From JBQTII01 sp052387905 (GTDB lineage Bacteria > Actinomycetota > Actinomycetes > Sporichthyales > Sporichthyaceae), in contig JBQTIR010000009.1 in NCBI GenBank assembly GCA_052387905.1, forward strand, positions 44,782 to 108,781: 64,000 nt of DNA, in the 5' to 3' direction. The position numbers were made by a program, and so were the translations under genes. Below are positions 16,919-25,202 of this stretch, in pieces. The notes beneath the pieces are model-generated. The model worked only from the letters and a program-made list of their open reading frames with translations. It was not told where the DNA came from and made no database searches. Position 1 is the stretch's first letter. The number at the start of each line of letters is the position of its first letter.

Positions 16919-18553
16919 ATGCCTACGCACACACCCCGGGTCGACGCCGTCGTCGTCGGCGCGGGCTTCGCCGGCCTGCGCAGCATTCACGAGTTGCGCA
17001 AGCTCGGCATGAGCATGCAGGTCTTCGAGGCCGGCAGCGACGTCGGCGGCACCTGGTACTGGAACACGTACCCGGGTGCGCGCACCGACACCGAGAGCTG
17101 GGGTTACTGCTTCTACTTCGACCGTGAACTCGGCCAGGACTGGGAGTGGGCCGAACGCTTCCCCGCCCAGCCCGAGGTGCTGCGCTACATGCGCCACGTC
17201 GCGGACCGCTTCGACATGCGCAAGGAGATCGCGTTCAACGCCCGGGTCGACGGCGCGTTCTTCGACGAGGCCACCAACCTGTGGACCGTGCGTACCGACG
17301 CCGGGCACGAGGTGACCTGCCGCTGGCTGATCACCGGCCTGGGCTGGCTCGGCGTCGCCTACAAGCCCTCGATCCCGGGCCTGGACTCCTTCACCGGCGA
17401 GTGGCTCCAGACCTCGCTGTGGCCCAAGACCGAACCTGAGCTAGCCGGCAAGCGCGTCGCCGTGATCGGCACCGGCGCCACCGGGGTTCAGGTCATCCAG
17501 ACCACGGCACCGATCGTGGAGCATCTGACGGTCTTTCAGCGCACCCCGAACTTCGTGATGCCCGGGCGCAACCACCCGCTCACCGACGAGACCCGGGCCG
17601 CCCTGCGCCGCGACTACGACGAGATCTGCGCCCAAACCTTCAAGCACGTCTTCGCGTTCCCGATGGACCCAGCCGGGCGCGTCGCCGGTGACGTCACCGA
17701 CGACGCGGACATCCACCGAATCTTCGAGCGGGGCTGGGAGGACGGGGGCTTCCGCTACATCTTCACCACCTTTGACGACATGCTCGTCGACCAGCGGCTC
17801 AATGATCTGGCCTCGGAGTTCGTGCGCAACAAGATCCGCGCGATCGTCAAGGATCCGGTCACCGCCGAGTTGCTCTGCCCGAAAACCCACCCGATCGGCG
17901 GCAAGCGCCCACCGCTGGGCAACTTCTACTTCGAGACCTACAACCGCCCCAACGTCTCCCTGGTCGATGTCCGGGCCGACCCGATCACAGAGATCACCCC
18001 GACCGGACTGCGGCTGGCCTCCGGCGCCGAGCACGAGGTCGACGTGATCATCTTCGCGACCGGGTTCGACGCGATGACCGGGCCGCTGTCGAAGATGAAT
18101 GTGCACGGCGTCGGTGATCGCATCCTCGGCGACGTCTGGACCACCGAAGGCCCGTGTCTGCACCTGAGCGTGTCCCAGCCCGGCTTCCCCAACCTGTTCG
18201 CGATCCTGGGCCCCCAGGCCCCGTTCGCCAGCCACCCCCCGGTGATCGAGAAGCAGGTCGAGTTCATCGGCAAGGTCCTCGCCCACGCCCAGCGCACCGG
18301 CGCCGAGCGCGTCGAGGCCACCGCCGAAGCCGGCGCTGCGTGGACCGCGATGTGCGACATGATCCTGGGCATGACCCTGGTCCCCCAGGGGCTCCAGGAC
18401 CGGCCCTGGTTCCTCGGCGCGAACGTCCCCGGCAAGAAGCCGTCGACTCTGTGCTACCTCGGCGGGATGGCCGGCTACGTCGCCGAGCTCGATAAGGAAG
18501 TGGCCGGCGGCTTCGGCGGTTTTCACTTCGCTGCCATCCCTGTCCCGTCCTGA
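16919..18553 (+). CDS. Baeyer-Villiger-type flavin monooxygenase with altered fingerprint
   Basis: Class B flavoprotein monooxygenase of 544 residues, the length of cyclohexanone-type enzymes. FAD motif GAGFAG, then DVGGTWYWNTYPGARTD, a second Rossmann motif GTGATG for NADPH, and a C-terminal IFATGFDAMTG. The BVMO fingerprint FxGxxxHxxxWP is present at 158-169 but has Gln164 in place of the usual His. Expected reaction: oxygen insertion next to a ketone to give an ester or lactone; with this substitution the activity could be altered. Co-transcribed with the cupin gene. Confidence 0.9.
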   Translation: MPTHTPRVDAVVVGAGFAGLRSIHELRKLGMSMQVFEAGSDVGGTWYWNTYPGARTDTESWGYCFYFDRELGQDWEWAERFPAQPEVLRYMRHVADRFDMRKEIAFNARVDGAFFDEATNLWTVRTDAGHEVTCRWLITGLGWLGVAYKPSIPGLDSFTGEWLQTSLWPKTEPELAGKRVAVIGTGATGVQVIQTTAPIVEHLTVFQRTPNFVMPGRNHPLTDETRAALRRDYDEICAQTFKHVFAFPMDPAGRVAGDVTDDADIHRIFERGWEDGGFRYIFTTFDDMLVDQRLNDLASEFVRNKIRAIVKDPVTAELLCPKTHPIGGKRPPLGNFYFETYNRPNVSLVDVRADPITEITPTGLRLASGAEHEVDVIIFATGFDAMTGPLSKMNVHGVGDRILGDVWTTEGPCLHLSVSQPGFPNLFAILGPQAPFASHPPVIEKQVEFIGKVLAHAQRTGAERVEATAEAGAAWTAMCDMILGMTLVPQGLQDRPWFLGANVPGKKPSTLCYLGGMAGYVAELDKEVAGGFGGFHFAAIPVPS

Positions 18554-18583
18554 GAGCCCCGCCCGCACCCGCCGGGCACCGCA

Positions 18584-18589
18584 TACGCT
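18584..18589 (+). promoter_or_regulatory. -10 box of the LON-domain gene, leaderless promoter
   Basis: TACGCT (TANNNT) ends 7 nt before the ATG at 18597 and no Shine-Dalgarno sequence is present, so translation probably starts at the mRNA 5' end. Confidence 0.45.
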
Positions 18590-18596
18590 TCCGACC

Positions 18597-19301
18597 ATGA
18601 CCGAGCGGCTCCCACTCTTTCCGCTCGGGACAGTCCTCTATCCCGGCCTGCTGCTCCCGCTGCACATCTTCGAGCAGCGCTACCGCCAACTTGTCGCGGA
18701 CCTGACGGCCGACCTGCCCCCGGACACCGATCTGGACAGCGACGACGACCAGGGCGCCCGCGCCGCGTTCGGCGTCGTGGCGATCCGCGAGGGCCGCGAG
18801 ACCGGCTCGGACGGTGCACGCGCCCTGCACGCGATCGGCTGCACCGCCGAGCTACGCCGGGTGGAGTCCCTGCCGGACGGGCGCTTCGACCTGATGACCA
18901 CCGGGGCGCGGCGCTTCAGACTGCACGACGTGGACACCAGCGGCACCTACCTCGTCGGCCAGGTGACCTACCTCGACGAGGATCTCGGGGATGCCGCCGC
19001 GGTGCTGGCGCGCTCGGTCACCAAGCACTATCTGGCCTACCGCGACCAGCTGTTGTCCCTGCAGGGCCAGGCGCCGCGGATCCGCGGTGACCTGCCGACC
19101 GATCCGCTGGTGCTCTCCTACCTGGTCGCGGCGGCGATGGTTCTCGACCGCCCGGACAAGCAACGCCTGCTCGAATCCGGTGACGCAAGCACCCGACTGC
19201 GGACCGAGCTGGGCCTACTGCGGCGTGAGCGGGCGATGCTCACGCACCTGCCCTCGCTACCCGGCGCCGACCTCGCCCGCGACACCGGCTGCCTCAACTG
19301 A
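18597..19301 (+). CDS. LON N-terminal (substrate-binding) domain protein
   Basis: Protein of 234 residues. It begins with the signature LPLFPLGTVLYPGLLLPLHI and contains HIFEQRY, as in the stand-alone LON substrate-binding proteins of actinobacteria. There is no ATPase or protease domain, so it is not a Lon protease. It may bind unfolded proteins or act as an adaptor; the function is not established. Its last 45 bp overlap the convergent membrane-protein gene. Confidence 0.85.
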   Translation: MTERLPLFPLGTVLYPGLLLPLHIFEQRYRQLVADLTADLPPDTDLDSDDDQGARAAFGVVAIREGRETGSDGARALHAIGCTAELRRVESLPDGRFDLMTTGARRFRLHDVDTSGTYLVGQVTYLDEDLGDAAAVLARSVTKHYLAYRDQLLSLQGQAPRIRGDLPTDPLVLSYLVAAAMVLDRPDKQRLLESGDASTRLRTELGLLRRERAMLTHLPSLPGADLARDTGCLN

Positions 19302-19946
19302 CCTCGGCTTGGCGAGGGATACCGCGCCCGGGACGCCGTGGTGCGCGGCGGGCTCGGGCGCGTCGCCAGTGGCCTCGGCCTCGGCAGGCGTGCGCTCCAG
19401 ACCACCGATCAGCGAGAGATAGCTGACCAACACCCCGACCGGCCAGGCCAGCAGCACCGCGTCGGCCCGCAGCTCGAGGGCACCGTTGACCGTTTCACCC
19501 TCGGCAAGACCGAAAGCGGTGGCGCTGATCGGCGGCGGTCCGAAAGCCTGCCCGACCTCGCGCGCCAGGTAGGCGGCCAGGAGCGCCGCGAACGTGGTGC
19601 CGAGGATCGCGCCCAGGTCTCCCCGCCAGCGCCAGTAGCCCAAGCCCCCACTGATCGCACCGACCAGCAGCCCGAGGATCAGGAACCACCCGTCGGCAGC
19701 GATGAACTCCGAGGTGTCCTGGTTGTCCAGAAACACATCGCCGGCGATGTTGACATAGGTCGGTGTCGGCGCCACCGCCTGCCACACCATGCCCACGTAG
19801 GGCGCGATCGCAATCGTGAGCGCCGCCGTCAGGGCCGCCACCCGAAGTTCGGCGGTGGTGCCCAGGGAGCGGAGCAGGGCACCGATCGAGGACAGCCGAC
19901 CGCCCACCCCCTCCGGGCGCGGTGTCGGCTTGGCCCGGTTTCCCAC
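19257..19946 (-). CDS. Predicted membrane protein (DUF2567-like)
   Basis: Protein of 229 residues with four likely membrane segments: about 35-57, 84-105, 107-128 and 164-182, the last three in a block after a loop with FLDNQDTSEFIAADGW. The N-terminus is basic and the C-terminus hydrophilic, Ala/Glu rich. It resembles the DUF2567 type of actinobacterial membrane proteins by topology, a weak match. GTG start with a GATACT box 6 nt upstream, so possibly leaderless. The 3' end overlaps the convergent LON gene by 45 bp. Confidence 0.65.
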   Translation of the reverse strand: MGNRAKPTPRPEGVGGRLSSIGALLRSLGTTAELRVAALTAALTIAIAPYVGMVWQAVAPTPTYVNIAGDVFLDNQDTSEFIAADGWFLILGLLVGAISGGLGYWRWRGDLGAILGTTFAALLAAYLAREVGQAFGPPPISATAFGLAEGETVNGALELRADAVLLAWPVGVLVSYLSLIGGLERTPAEAEATGDAPEPAAHHGVPGAVSLAKPRSVEAAGVAGEVGAG

Positions 19947-20088
19947 CCGACCAGTATCCCCGAGGGCGTCCGACCCATCCGCAGGCCGTGCCGAACCGAG
20001 TCGCAGGGCTTACCAGCCGGTAGAACGGCGTGCTACAAAAGTCCGAATTCTGCAGTTCTGCGCCGGACGCGAGACGAGGCCGATTCGC

Positions 20089-22269
20089 ATGGCGGTGACC
20101 GCCACACCCGAGTTCACCGCGCACACCGCGCCCGTGCGTACCGCCCTAGGGCGGTGGGGTGCTTACGTCGCGCGCAACCCACGCCGGGTCATCTGGTGCA
20201 CCGTGGCCGCCCTGGTCGGCTTCGCCGCGCTGGCCCCGATCTTCCTTGCCCGACTGCTCGGGGTCGGTTACGACACCCCCGGCACGGAATCGGCCCGGGC
20301 CACCGAGATCATCCAGAATCGGCTGGGCTCACAGGAGGCCGTACTGGTCGTGGTCTCCAGCTCCGGGCGCAGCGCGACCGACCTCGCGTTCGCCCGGGTG
20401 TTCAATGCGGCGCTCGCAGCGGTGGCGCAGGTCGATGGCGTCGCCGGAATTCCGTCGGCCGATCTCGGCGGCGCGACCTCACTCGACGCCAAGGTCGTCT
20501 ACCGGACCGTGCTGCTCTCCGGTGACGCCGGCGAGCGGCAGAAGACCGCCAAGGAACTCAAGTCAGACCTGGACGCCATCGACACCGCAAGTCTTGACGC
20601 GGCCGACCTGAGGATCGGCCTGTCCGGGGAGAGCCCGTTCTTCGTCGACCTGCTGCATGCCGAAGAGGAGGGCCTGGCTCTCGCTGAGGCCGTCGGCCTG
20701 CCCCTGGCCCTGCTGGTCCTGTTCTTCACCCTCGGCTCGGTGGTGGCTGCCGGCCTGCCGATCCTCATCGGCCTCGCCGGGACCGTGGTCGCGCTGGGCA
20801 TCCTGGGCTTCCTGAGCCTGTTCACCACGTTCGACATCTTCGCCGAGAACGGCGTCATCATGGTCGGCCTCGCGGTCGGGATCGACTACGCACTGCTGAT
20901 CGTGCGCCGCTTCCGCGAAGAACGCGCACGACACGACGTCGAGACGGCGACCGCGATCACCTTGGAGACGGCCGGGCGCACCGTGCTGTTCTCCGGTGCG
21001 ACGGTCGTCCTCGCGCTGTTGCCGATGGCAGTGATCAACGTGCCGACGTTGAGCAAGTTCGCTTTCGCCGGCCTGCTCGGGGTCGGCGCCTCGATCGTGA
21101 TGGCGCTGGTCCTGCTGCCCGCCGTGCTGGTGCGCCTCGGTGATCGCGCGCTGCGGGTGCGGCTACGCCGGATGCGCGAGCGGGGCTTCGCCGCTGGTGG
21201 CGGTTCCCCGCGCTGGGAGGCGTTGGCGCGCGCGGTCATGCGTCGCGCGTGGCTGGTGCTGGCCGCCGTCACCACCCTGCTGGTGCTGGCCGCCTCGCCC
21301 CTGCTCGGCGCCAAGGCCGGGATCGACCTCAACGTCCGTGCTTTTTCTGATGAGCCGTCAGTCGTGACACTCGGCACGCTGCAGCAGGCGTTCCCGGCGA
21401 TCAGCCTCGGCAAGGTCGAGGTCGCCGTCCTCGGCGGCGAGGACGCCCGGATAGCCACCGAGGGCGTCCTGCGCGCAGATCCCGTGTTCTCCGAGATCCG
21501 CACCCAGTCCCTCGAAGCCGGCACGTACCTGGTCACCGCCGGCCTCACGGTCGCCGACGACGACCCGGCGGCTGAGGACGCCGTCGAACGCGCCAGGGCA
21601 GCCCTGGCCTCGAGCCTTCCCGCCGGCGGGAAGGCCTTCGTCGGCGGCACCACCGCGCGCAGCATCGACTACGCCGACGAGGTTGCCGACAAGACCGCAC
21701 TGGTGCTGATCGCGACCATGACGTTGTGCTTGCTGCTGCTGCTCGTCATGCTGCGCAGTCCCCTGCTCGCCCTCAAGGCCGTCATCACGAACCTGCTCGG
21801 CATCGCCGCCGCCATGGGCCTGACGGTACTGGTCTTCCAGGAGGGCTACGGCGAATCGGTGCTGGACTTCACCAGCCCCGGCTACCTGCAGGCCTGGATG
21901 CCGTTGACGTTGTTCGTCGTGCTGTTCGGGCTCTCGATGGACTACGAGGTCTTCCTGGTGTCCCGGATGCGGGAGGAGTACCTGCGCACCGGCAACAACA
22001 CCGAAGCCGTCGCCCTGGGCCTGGCCCGCACCGGCGGCGTCATCACCTCCGCCGCGCTGATCATGATCGCGATCTTCGGCGCCTTCATGCTCTCCCCCGC
22101 GCCCGAGATCAAGCAGCTCGGCTTCGGTCTCGCCGTCGCCATCCTGATCGACGCCACGATCATCCGCGCCCTGCTCGTGCCCGCCTTCATGCGCATCGCC
22201 GGAGACTGGAACTGGTGGTGTCCGCGCTGGCTCGACCGCGCGCTGCCCCGGATGGGCGAGCACGTCTGA
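20089..22269 (+). CDS. MMPL/RND-family membrane transporter
   Basis: Protein of 726 residues with the duplicated architecture of MMPL exporters: a single membrane helix, an extracytoplasmic domain, then five helices containing MVGLAVGIDYALLIVRRFREE; the second half repeats this with GLSMDYEVFLVSRMREEYLRTG. The Asp-Tyr pairs in both halves (GIDYA, SMDYE) are the proton-relay residues of the family. Probably exports lipids or hydrophobic compounds; the substrate is unknown. ATG start with GAGG about 10 nt upstream. Its 3' end exists as a degenerate second copy at 25013-25159. Confidence 0.9.
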   Translation: MAVTATPEFTAHTAPVRTALGRWGAYVARNPRRVIWCTVAALVGFAALAPIFLARLLGVGYDTPGTESARATEIIQNRLGSQEAVLVVVSSSGRSATDLAFARVFNAALAAVAQVDGVAGIPSADLGGATSLDAKVVYRTVLLSGDAGERQKTAKELKSDLDAIDTASLDAADLRIGLSGESPFFVDLLHAEEEGLALAEAVGLPLALLVLFFTLGSVVAAGLPILIGLAGTVVALGILGFLSLFTTFDIFAENGVIMVGLAVGIDYALLIVRRFREERARHDVETATAITLETAGRTVLFSGATVVLALLPMAVINVPTLSKFAFAGLLGVGASIVMALVLLPAVLVRLGDRALRVRLRRMRERGFAAGGGSPRWEALARAVMRRAWLVLAAVTTLLVLAASPLLGAKAGIDLNVRAFSDEPSVVTLGTLQQAFPAISLGKVEVAVLGGEDARIATEGVLRADPVFSEIRTQSLEAGTYLVTAGLTVADDDPAAEDAVERARAALASSLPAGGKAFVGGTTARSIDYADEVADKTALVLIATMTLCLLLLLVMLRSPLLALKAVITNLLGIAAAMGLTVLVFQEGYGESVLDFTSPGYLQAWMPLTLFVVLFGLSMDYEVFLVSRMREEYLRTGNNTEAVALGLARTGGVITSAALIMIAIFGAFMLSPAPEIKQLGFGLAVAILIDATIIRALLVPAFMRIAGDWNWWCPRWLDRALPRMGEHV

Positions 22270-22291
22270 GGGCCGAGGATCGTCAATTCCT

Positions 22292-22378
22292 GTCGGCTGA
22301 AGCTGCAGATTGCTACCAGAGCGACGCCACCACGCCCAGATCCCGCCTCCCCCGTATCAATGTGCAGCTTCAGCCGAC
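22292..22378. repeat. 21-bp inverted repeat around a 45-bp centre
   Basis: Left arm 22292-22312 begins GTCGGCTGAAGCTGCA; the right arm 22358-22378 is its reverse complement with one mismatch. It fills the gap between the converging mmpL and TetR genes. It may be a two-way terminator or a tiny mobile element; no target duplication was seen. Confidence 0.7.
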
Positions 22379-22400
22379 GCCCCGCACGCGGCGGACCGGG

Positions 22401-23048
22401 TTAGGGCACCGTCTCGGAACGAGGGCGGGCTTCGGCAGAGGGTGGGAGTGCGGGAGCGAGATCGGCCAGCACTTCCTCGACGAGCGACGGGTCGCGAGGG
22501 TACGGAAGGTTGCCGGAGAGCCACAGGATCGCCAGACCGTGGACAAGGGCCCACGCAACCGTGGTCTGTCTTGCGAGGTCCTGCGCGTCGGTCAGTCCGG
22601 TAGTTGCCCTCAACGCTCGGTCGACCACCGAGAAGGCGATGGAACGCTCTCGAACCAAATCGGGATTCTCGGTGTCGAGCAGTGCCGGGTCGAACATCAC
22701 CGCGAAATGAGCTGGGTGAGCGAGAGCGAATTCGATGTAGCGCTGCCCGGTCGTCATGGGATCGAGCGCCAGCTCCGGAGCGGTGCGTTCATGCAACATC
22801 CGAAAGCCCTGAGCGGCCAGCGCCGTGTAGAGGCCTCGCTTGTCTCCGAAGTGGTGCGCTGGCGCCGCGTGGGACACGCCGGCACGACGAGCCAGAAGGC
22901 GCAAGCTCAGTCCAGCTACGCTGCGCGCTTCAATCTCCGCCGCAGCGGCCTCAAGAAGCACCTCGCGGAGCGTCCCGTGGTGGTAATGGCCTCCGCCCTC
23001 GCTGTCATCGATGTGATCGCGATTCACACCACCACTCTCCTCCCACAT
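22401..23048 (-). CDS. TetR-family transcriptional regulator
   Basis: Protein of 215 residues. The N-terminal helix-turn-helix is clear: LLEAAAAEIEARSVAGLSLR, LARRAGVSHAAPAHHFGDKRGLY, typical of the TetR_N domain; the C-terminal part (about 95-215) is the ligand-binding helical domain of the WHG type. It is divergent from the NAD-dependent reductase-like gene; the shared promoter region has a 10-bp inverted repeat that is its likely operator, so it probably represses both genes. Confidence 0.9.
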   Translation of the reverse strand: MWEESGGVNRDHIDDSEGGGHYHHGTLREVLLEAAAAEIEARSVAGLSLRLLARRAGVSHAAPAHHFGDKRGLYTALAAQGFRMLHERTAPELALDPMTTGQRYIEFALAHPAHFAVMFDPALLDTENPDLVRERSIAFSVVDRALRATTGLTDAQDLARQTTVAWALVHGLAILWLSGNLPYPRDPSLVEEVLADLAPALPPSAEARPRSETVP

Positions 23049-23100
23049 CTTGACAGTGTAAAGATGGGGCTCAATTATCGAAACTTGCCGCTGTCAAGAT
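23047..23100. promoter_or_regulatory. Divergent promoter with TetR operator candidate
   Basis: Perfect arms ATCTTGACAG (23047-23056) and CTGTCAAGAT (23091-23100) lie 34 bp apart. Each arm contains TTGACA, so each can serve as a -35 box of an outward-reading promoter; AATTAT, 17 bp after the left TTGACA, is a -10 candidate for the rightward gene. A repressor bound here would cover both promoters. Confidence 0.6.
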
Positions 23101-23174
23101 TGAGTCGGCACTACGAAGCGAGGCGGCAGCGATCTCAAGCGTCCCGCGCCCCTAGGAGTGAAGGAGGCGACGTA

Positions 23175-24311
23175 GTGGCACGAATAGTGGTGCTGGGAGC
23201 GACCGGCTACACGGGCCAATTGGTCGTCGCGCAACTGGTGGCCGCAGGTCATCGGCCCACGCTGGCCGGACGCAATGGCGCACGGCTCACCGCGTTGGCA
23301 GCGCGCTACGACGATCTTCCACACGCGCGAGCTGACGTTACCGACCCGGACAGCGTGCGCGGTCTGGTCAGCGGCGGCGATGTGCTGGTGAGCACGGTCG
23401 GCCCGTTCGGCCGGTACGGCCGGGCGGCGCTGGAGGCCGCAACGAGCGCGGGAGCGCATTACGTCGACACCACCGGCGAGAGCGAGTTCGTCCGCGAGGT
23501 CTTCGAGGTTTACGGACCACGGGCGCAGCGGGCCGGTTGCGCCCTGCTCAGCGGGATCGGCTATGACTTCTTCCCCGGCAACGCGGCTGGCGCGCTCGCC
23601 CTGCGCGACGGCGGGCCAGCGGTGCAACGCCTGGACATCGGCTACTTCATGCCCGGCATACGGCCGCGGGCTGTGCTGCGCGGCATGACCGCCAGGGGCC
23701 GGGATTCGGCACCGCTGAGCAGCGGCACGATCGCCACCATCGCCAGGTCCGTTCTCGACGGCCAGGCTCCCAGCCTGATCGCCGGTCAGATCGCCGTCAG
23801 GCCGATCGGGCGAGAGGTGCACTCCTTCCCCACTCCGGACGGCCCGCGCCGGGCCGCTCTCGCCGGGGGGAGCGAGCCGCATGCGTTGCCGCGGCTGTCC
23901 CCCGCCCTGACCAATGTCCGGGTGTACATGGGCGTGGCAGCTCCGGCCCGCGCACTGCAGGCCCTGTCCTACGCCGCCCCGCTGCTGCGGCGCCGCCCGC
24001 TGGTGGGGCTGATCCGTACGTGGGCTGATTCCGCCCTGACCCGAACCGGTCAGGGCCCGGACGCGCAGGTCGTCGCCACGACCGCGAGCCTGGCCGTGGC
24101 CATCGCCTCCGATCGCGCCGGCCGCGCGCTGGCGACGGCGAGCCTGCTCGGCCCGAACGCCTACCAGATCACCGGCTACCTGGCCGCGTGGACCGCCGGC
24201 GAGCTTGCACAAGGTCGCGCGGGCGGATCTGGCGCGCTCGGGCCGGTGGACGCCTTCGGCCTCGACCGCGTCGAGACCGCGTGCACGGACGCCGGTTTCC
24301 GACGCCTGTGA
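23175..24311 (+). CDS. Saccharopine dehydrogenase-like NAD(P)-binding protein
   Basis: Protein of 378 residues. It starts with a Rossmann motif VLGATGYTGQLVV and continues as in the trans-acting enoyl reductase/saccharopine dehydrogenase-like family of actinobacteria (VSTVGPFGRYG, YVDTTGE, GYDFFPGN). No true saccharopine C-terminal domain. GTG start with AAGGAGG 8 nt upstream. Divergent from TetR, which probably controls it. Likely a reductase acting on a lipid or polyketide-like substrate. Confidence 0.85.
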   Translation: MARIVVLGATGYTGQLVVAQLVAAGHRPTLAGRNGARLTALAARYDDLPHARADVTDPDSVRGLVSGGDVLVSTVGPFGRYGRAALEAATSAGAHYVDTTGESEFVREVFEVYGPRAQRAGCALLSGIGYDFFPGNAAGALALRDGGPAVQRLDIGYFMPGIRPRAVLRGMTARGRDSAPLSSGTIATIARSVLDGQAPSLIAGQIAVRPIGREVHSFPTPDGPRRAALAGGSEPHALPRLSPALTNVRVYMGVAAPARALQALSYAAPLLRRRPLVGLIRTWADSALTRTGQGPDAQVVATTASLAVAIASDRAGRALATASLLGPNAYQITGYLAAWTAGELAQGRAGGSGALGPVDAFGLDRVETACTDAGFRRL

Positions 24312-24347
24312 AACCGGCCTCACGAATCCGGCAGCCTTCGAGCACCG

Positions 24348-24677
24348 CTAACTGGAGCAATCGACCGCTACGGCCAGCGCCGCACAGACCTCTCGCATCC
24401 GCCCCTCGCCCAATCGACCCAGCCGCGAGACCAGGACAGCAACGGACACACTCTCGACCGAGTCGAGGTTCACCGCTGACCGCAACGGGACGGGGTCCTC
24501 GCCGGGGGTGAGCACCACCTCGCTGACCAGCCCGCGAATCGTCGTCGTGCAAGGCGCGACGAGCGCCCGGCGATGACGCGGGATCACCGCGTCCCGGGAC
24601 AAGACGACCACCGGCCGCCGGCCGATCTCGGCCATCTCGCACCACCACACCTCCCCGCGCGCCGGCAGCCCGCTCAC
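24348..24677 (-). CDS. MazF/PemK-like toxin (endoribonuclease), module 1
   Basis: Protein of 109 residues. The MazF fold is shown by RGEVWWCEM, RPVVVLSRD and the strand ALVAPCTTTIRGLVSEV, which carries the active-site threonine region. Expected to cut mRNA unless bound by the antitoxin encoded just upstream. The GTG start overlaps the antitoxin stop (GTGA), so a longer in-frame start is unlikely. Confidence 0.88.
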   Translation of the reverse strand: MSGLPARGEVWWCEMAEIGRRPVVVLSRDAVIPRHRRALVAPCTTTIRGLVSEVVLTPGEDPVPLRSAVNLDSVESVSVAVLVSRLGRLGEGRMREVCAALAVAVDCSS

Positions 24678-24907
24678 GAGGCCGCCGCAGCCCGCCGAAA
24701 CGATGCCAGGTCGCCCCACTCATCCGGGGTGTCCAGGGGAAGTTCGTCGTACGCGGCGTAACCGGCGTCGATCTCGGCGCTGCGATGGCGGGCCAACAAT
24801 GCTTCGAGGGCGTGGTCCACGAGGGCCGCATCAGTGCTGAACGCCAGCTTGCGAGCCTGCTCCAGCAGCGCGGCGTCGACCGTCGTGCTCAGCCGTATGC
24901 GATTCAT
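24674..24907 (-). CDS. Antitoxin of module 1 (ribbon-helix-helix type)
   Basis: Protein of 77 residues. MNRIRLSTTVDAALLEQARK is the beginning of a ribbon-helix-helix DNA-binding domain; the acidic C-terminus (about 45-77) is the expected toxin-neutralising tail. The pair is read as antitoxin-toxin with a 4-bp overlap. The start was chosen because the ATG lies in the operator-like palindrome and the preceding sequence is unrelated fossil DNA. Confidence 0.85.
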   Translation of the reverse strand: MNRIRLSTTVDAALLEQARKLAFSTDAALVDHALEALLARHRSAEIDAGYAAYDELPLDTPDEWGDLASFRRAAAAS

Positions 24908-24927
24908 GGCACAACTATGCCATGTGC
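24906..24927. promoter_or_regulatory. Palindrome at the module-1 antitoxin start
   Basis: ATGGCA-caacta-TGCCAT (24906-24923) is a perfect 6-bp inverted repeat that contains the antitoxin start codon; GGCAC/GTGCC pairs overlap it. Such sites are usual for self-repression by antitoxins. Confidence 0.5.
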
Positions 24928-24939
24928 CGCCACGCTCCG

Positions 24940-25012
24940 TCAGCCGAGACAGCTCGGACCGAGCAGGGCCTTCAGGTCCCCGAAGAGGGCAGGTGAGGGG
25001 GTAACGAACGGG
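24940..25012 (-). pseudogene. Second copy of the dnaE 3' end
   Basis: These 73 bp align without gaps to the last 73 bp of dnaE (25981-26053) with 7 differences, including the stop codon, and encode the same C-terminal residues (FVTPSPALFGDL, then KALLGPSC). All 7 changes are silent. No coding sequence continues upstream: the next base belongs to an mmpL fragment. It is a fossil, not a gene. Confidence 0.88.
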
Positions 25013-25159
25013 CTCGGCTTCGGCCTCGCCGTCGCCATCCTGATTGACGCGACGATCATCCGCGCCCTGCTCGTGCCCGCCTTCATTCGCATCGCCGGAG
25101 ACTGGAACTGGTGTGTCCGCGCTAACTCGACCGCGCGCTGCCCCGCATCGGCGAGCACG
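25013..25159 (+). pseudogene. Second copy of the mmpL 3' end
   Basis: 147 bp align to the last part of the MMPL gene (22117-22264) with 8 substitutions and one deleted base. The first 31 codons read LGFGLAVAILIDATIIRA and onward, then the frame is lost. It is joined directly to the dnaE fragment on its left, with no full copy of either gene attached. Confidence 0.88.
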
Positions 25160-25202
25160 CGTAGGCCTGGGCCCGCGCCCATTGAGGCACCTCCGCCACC
25201 CG

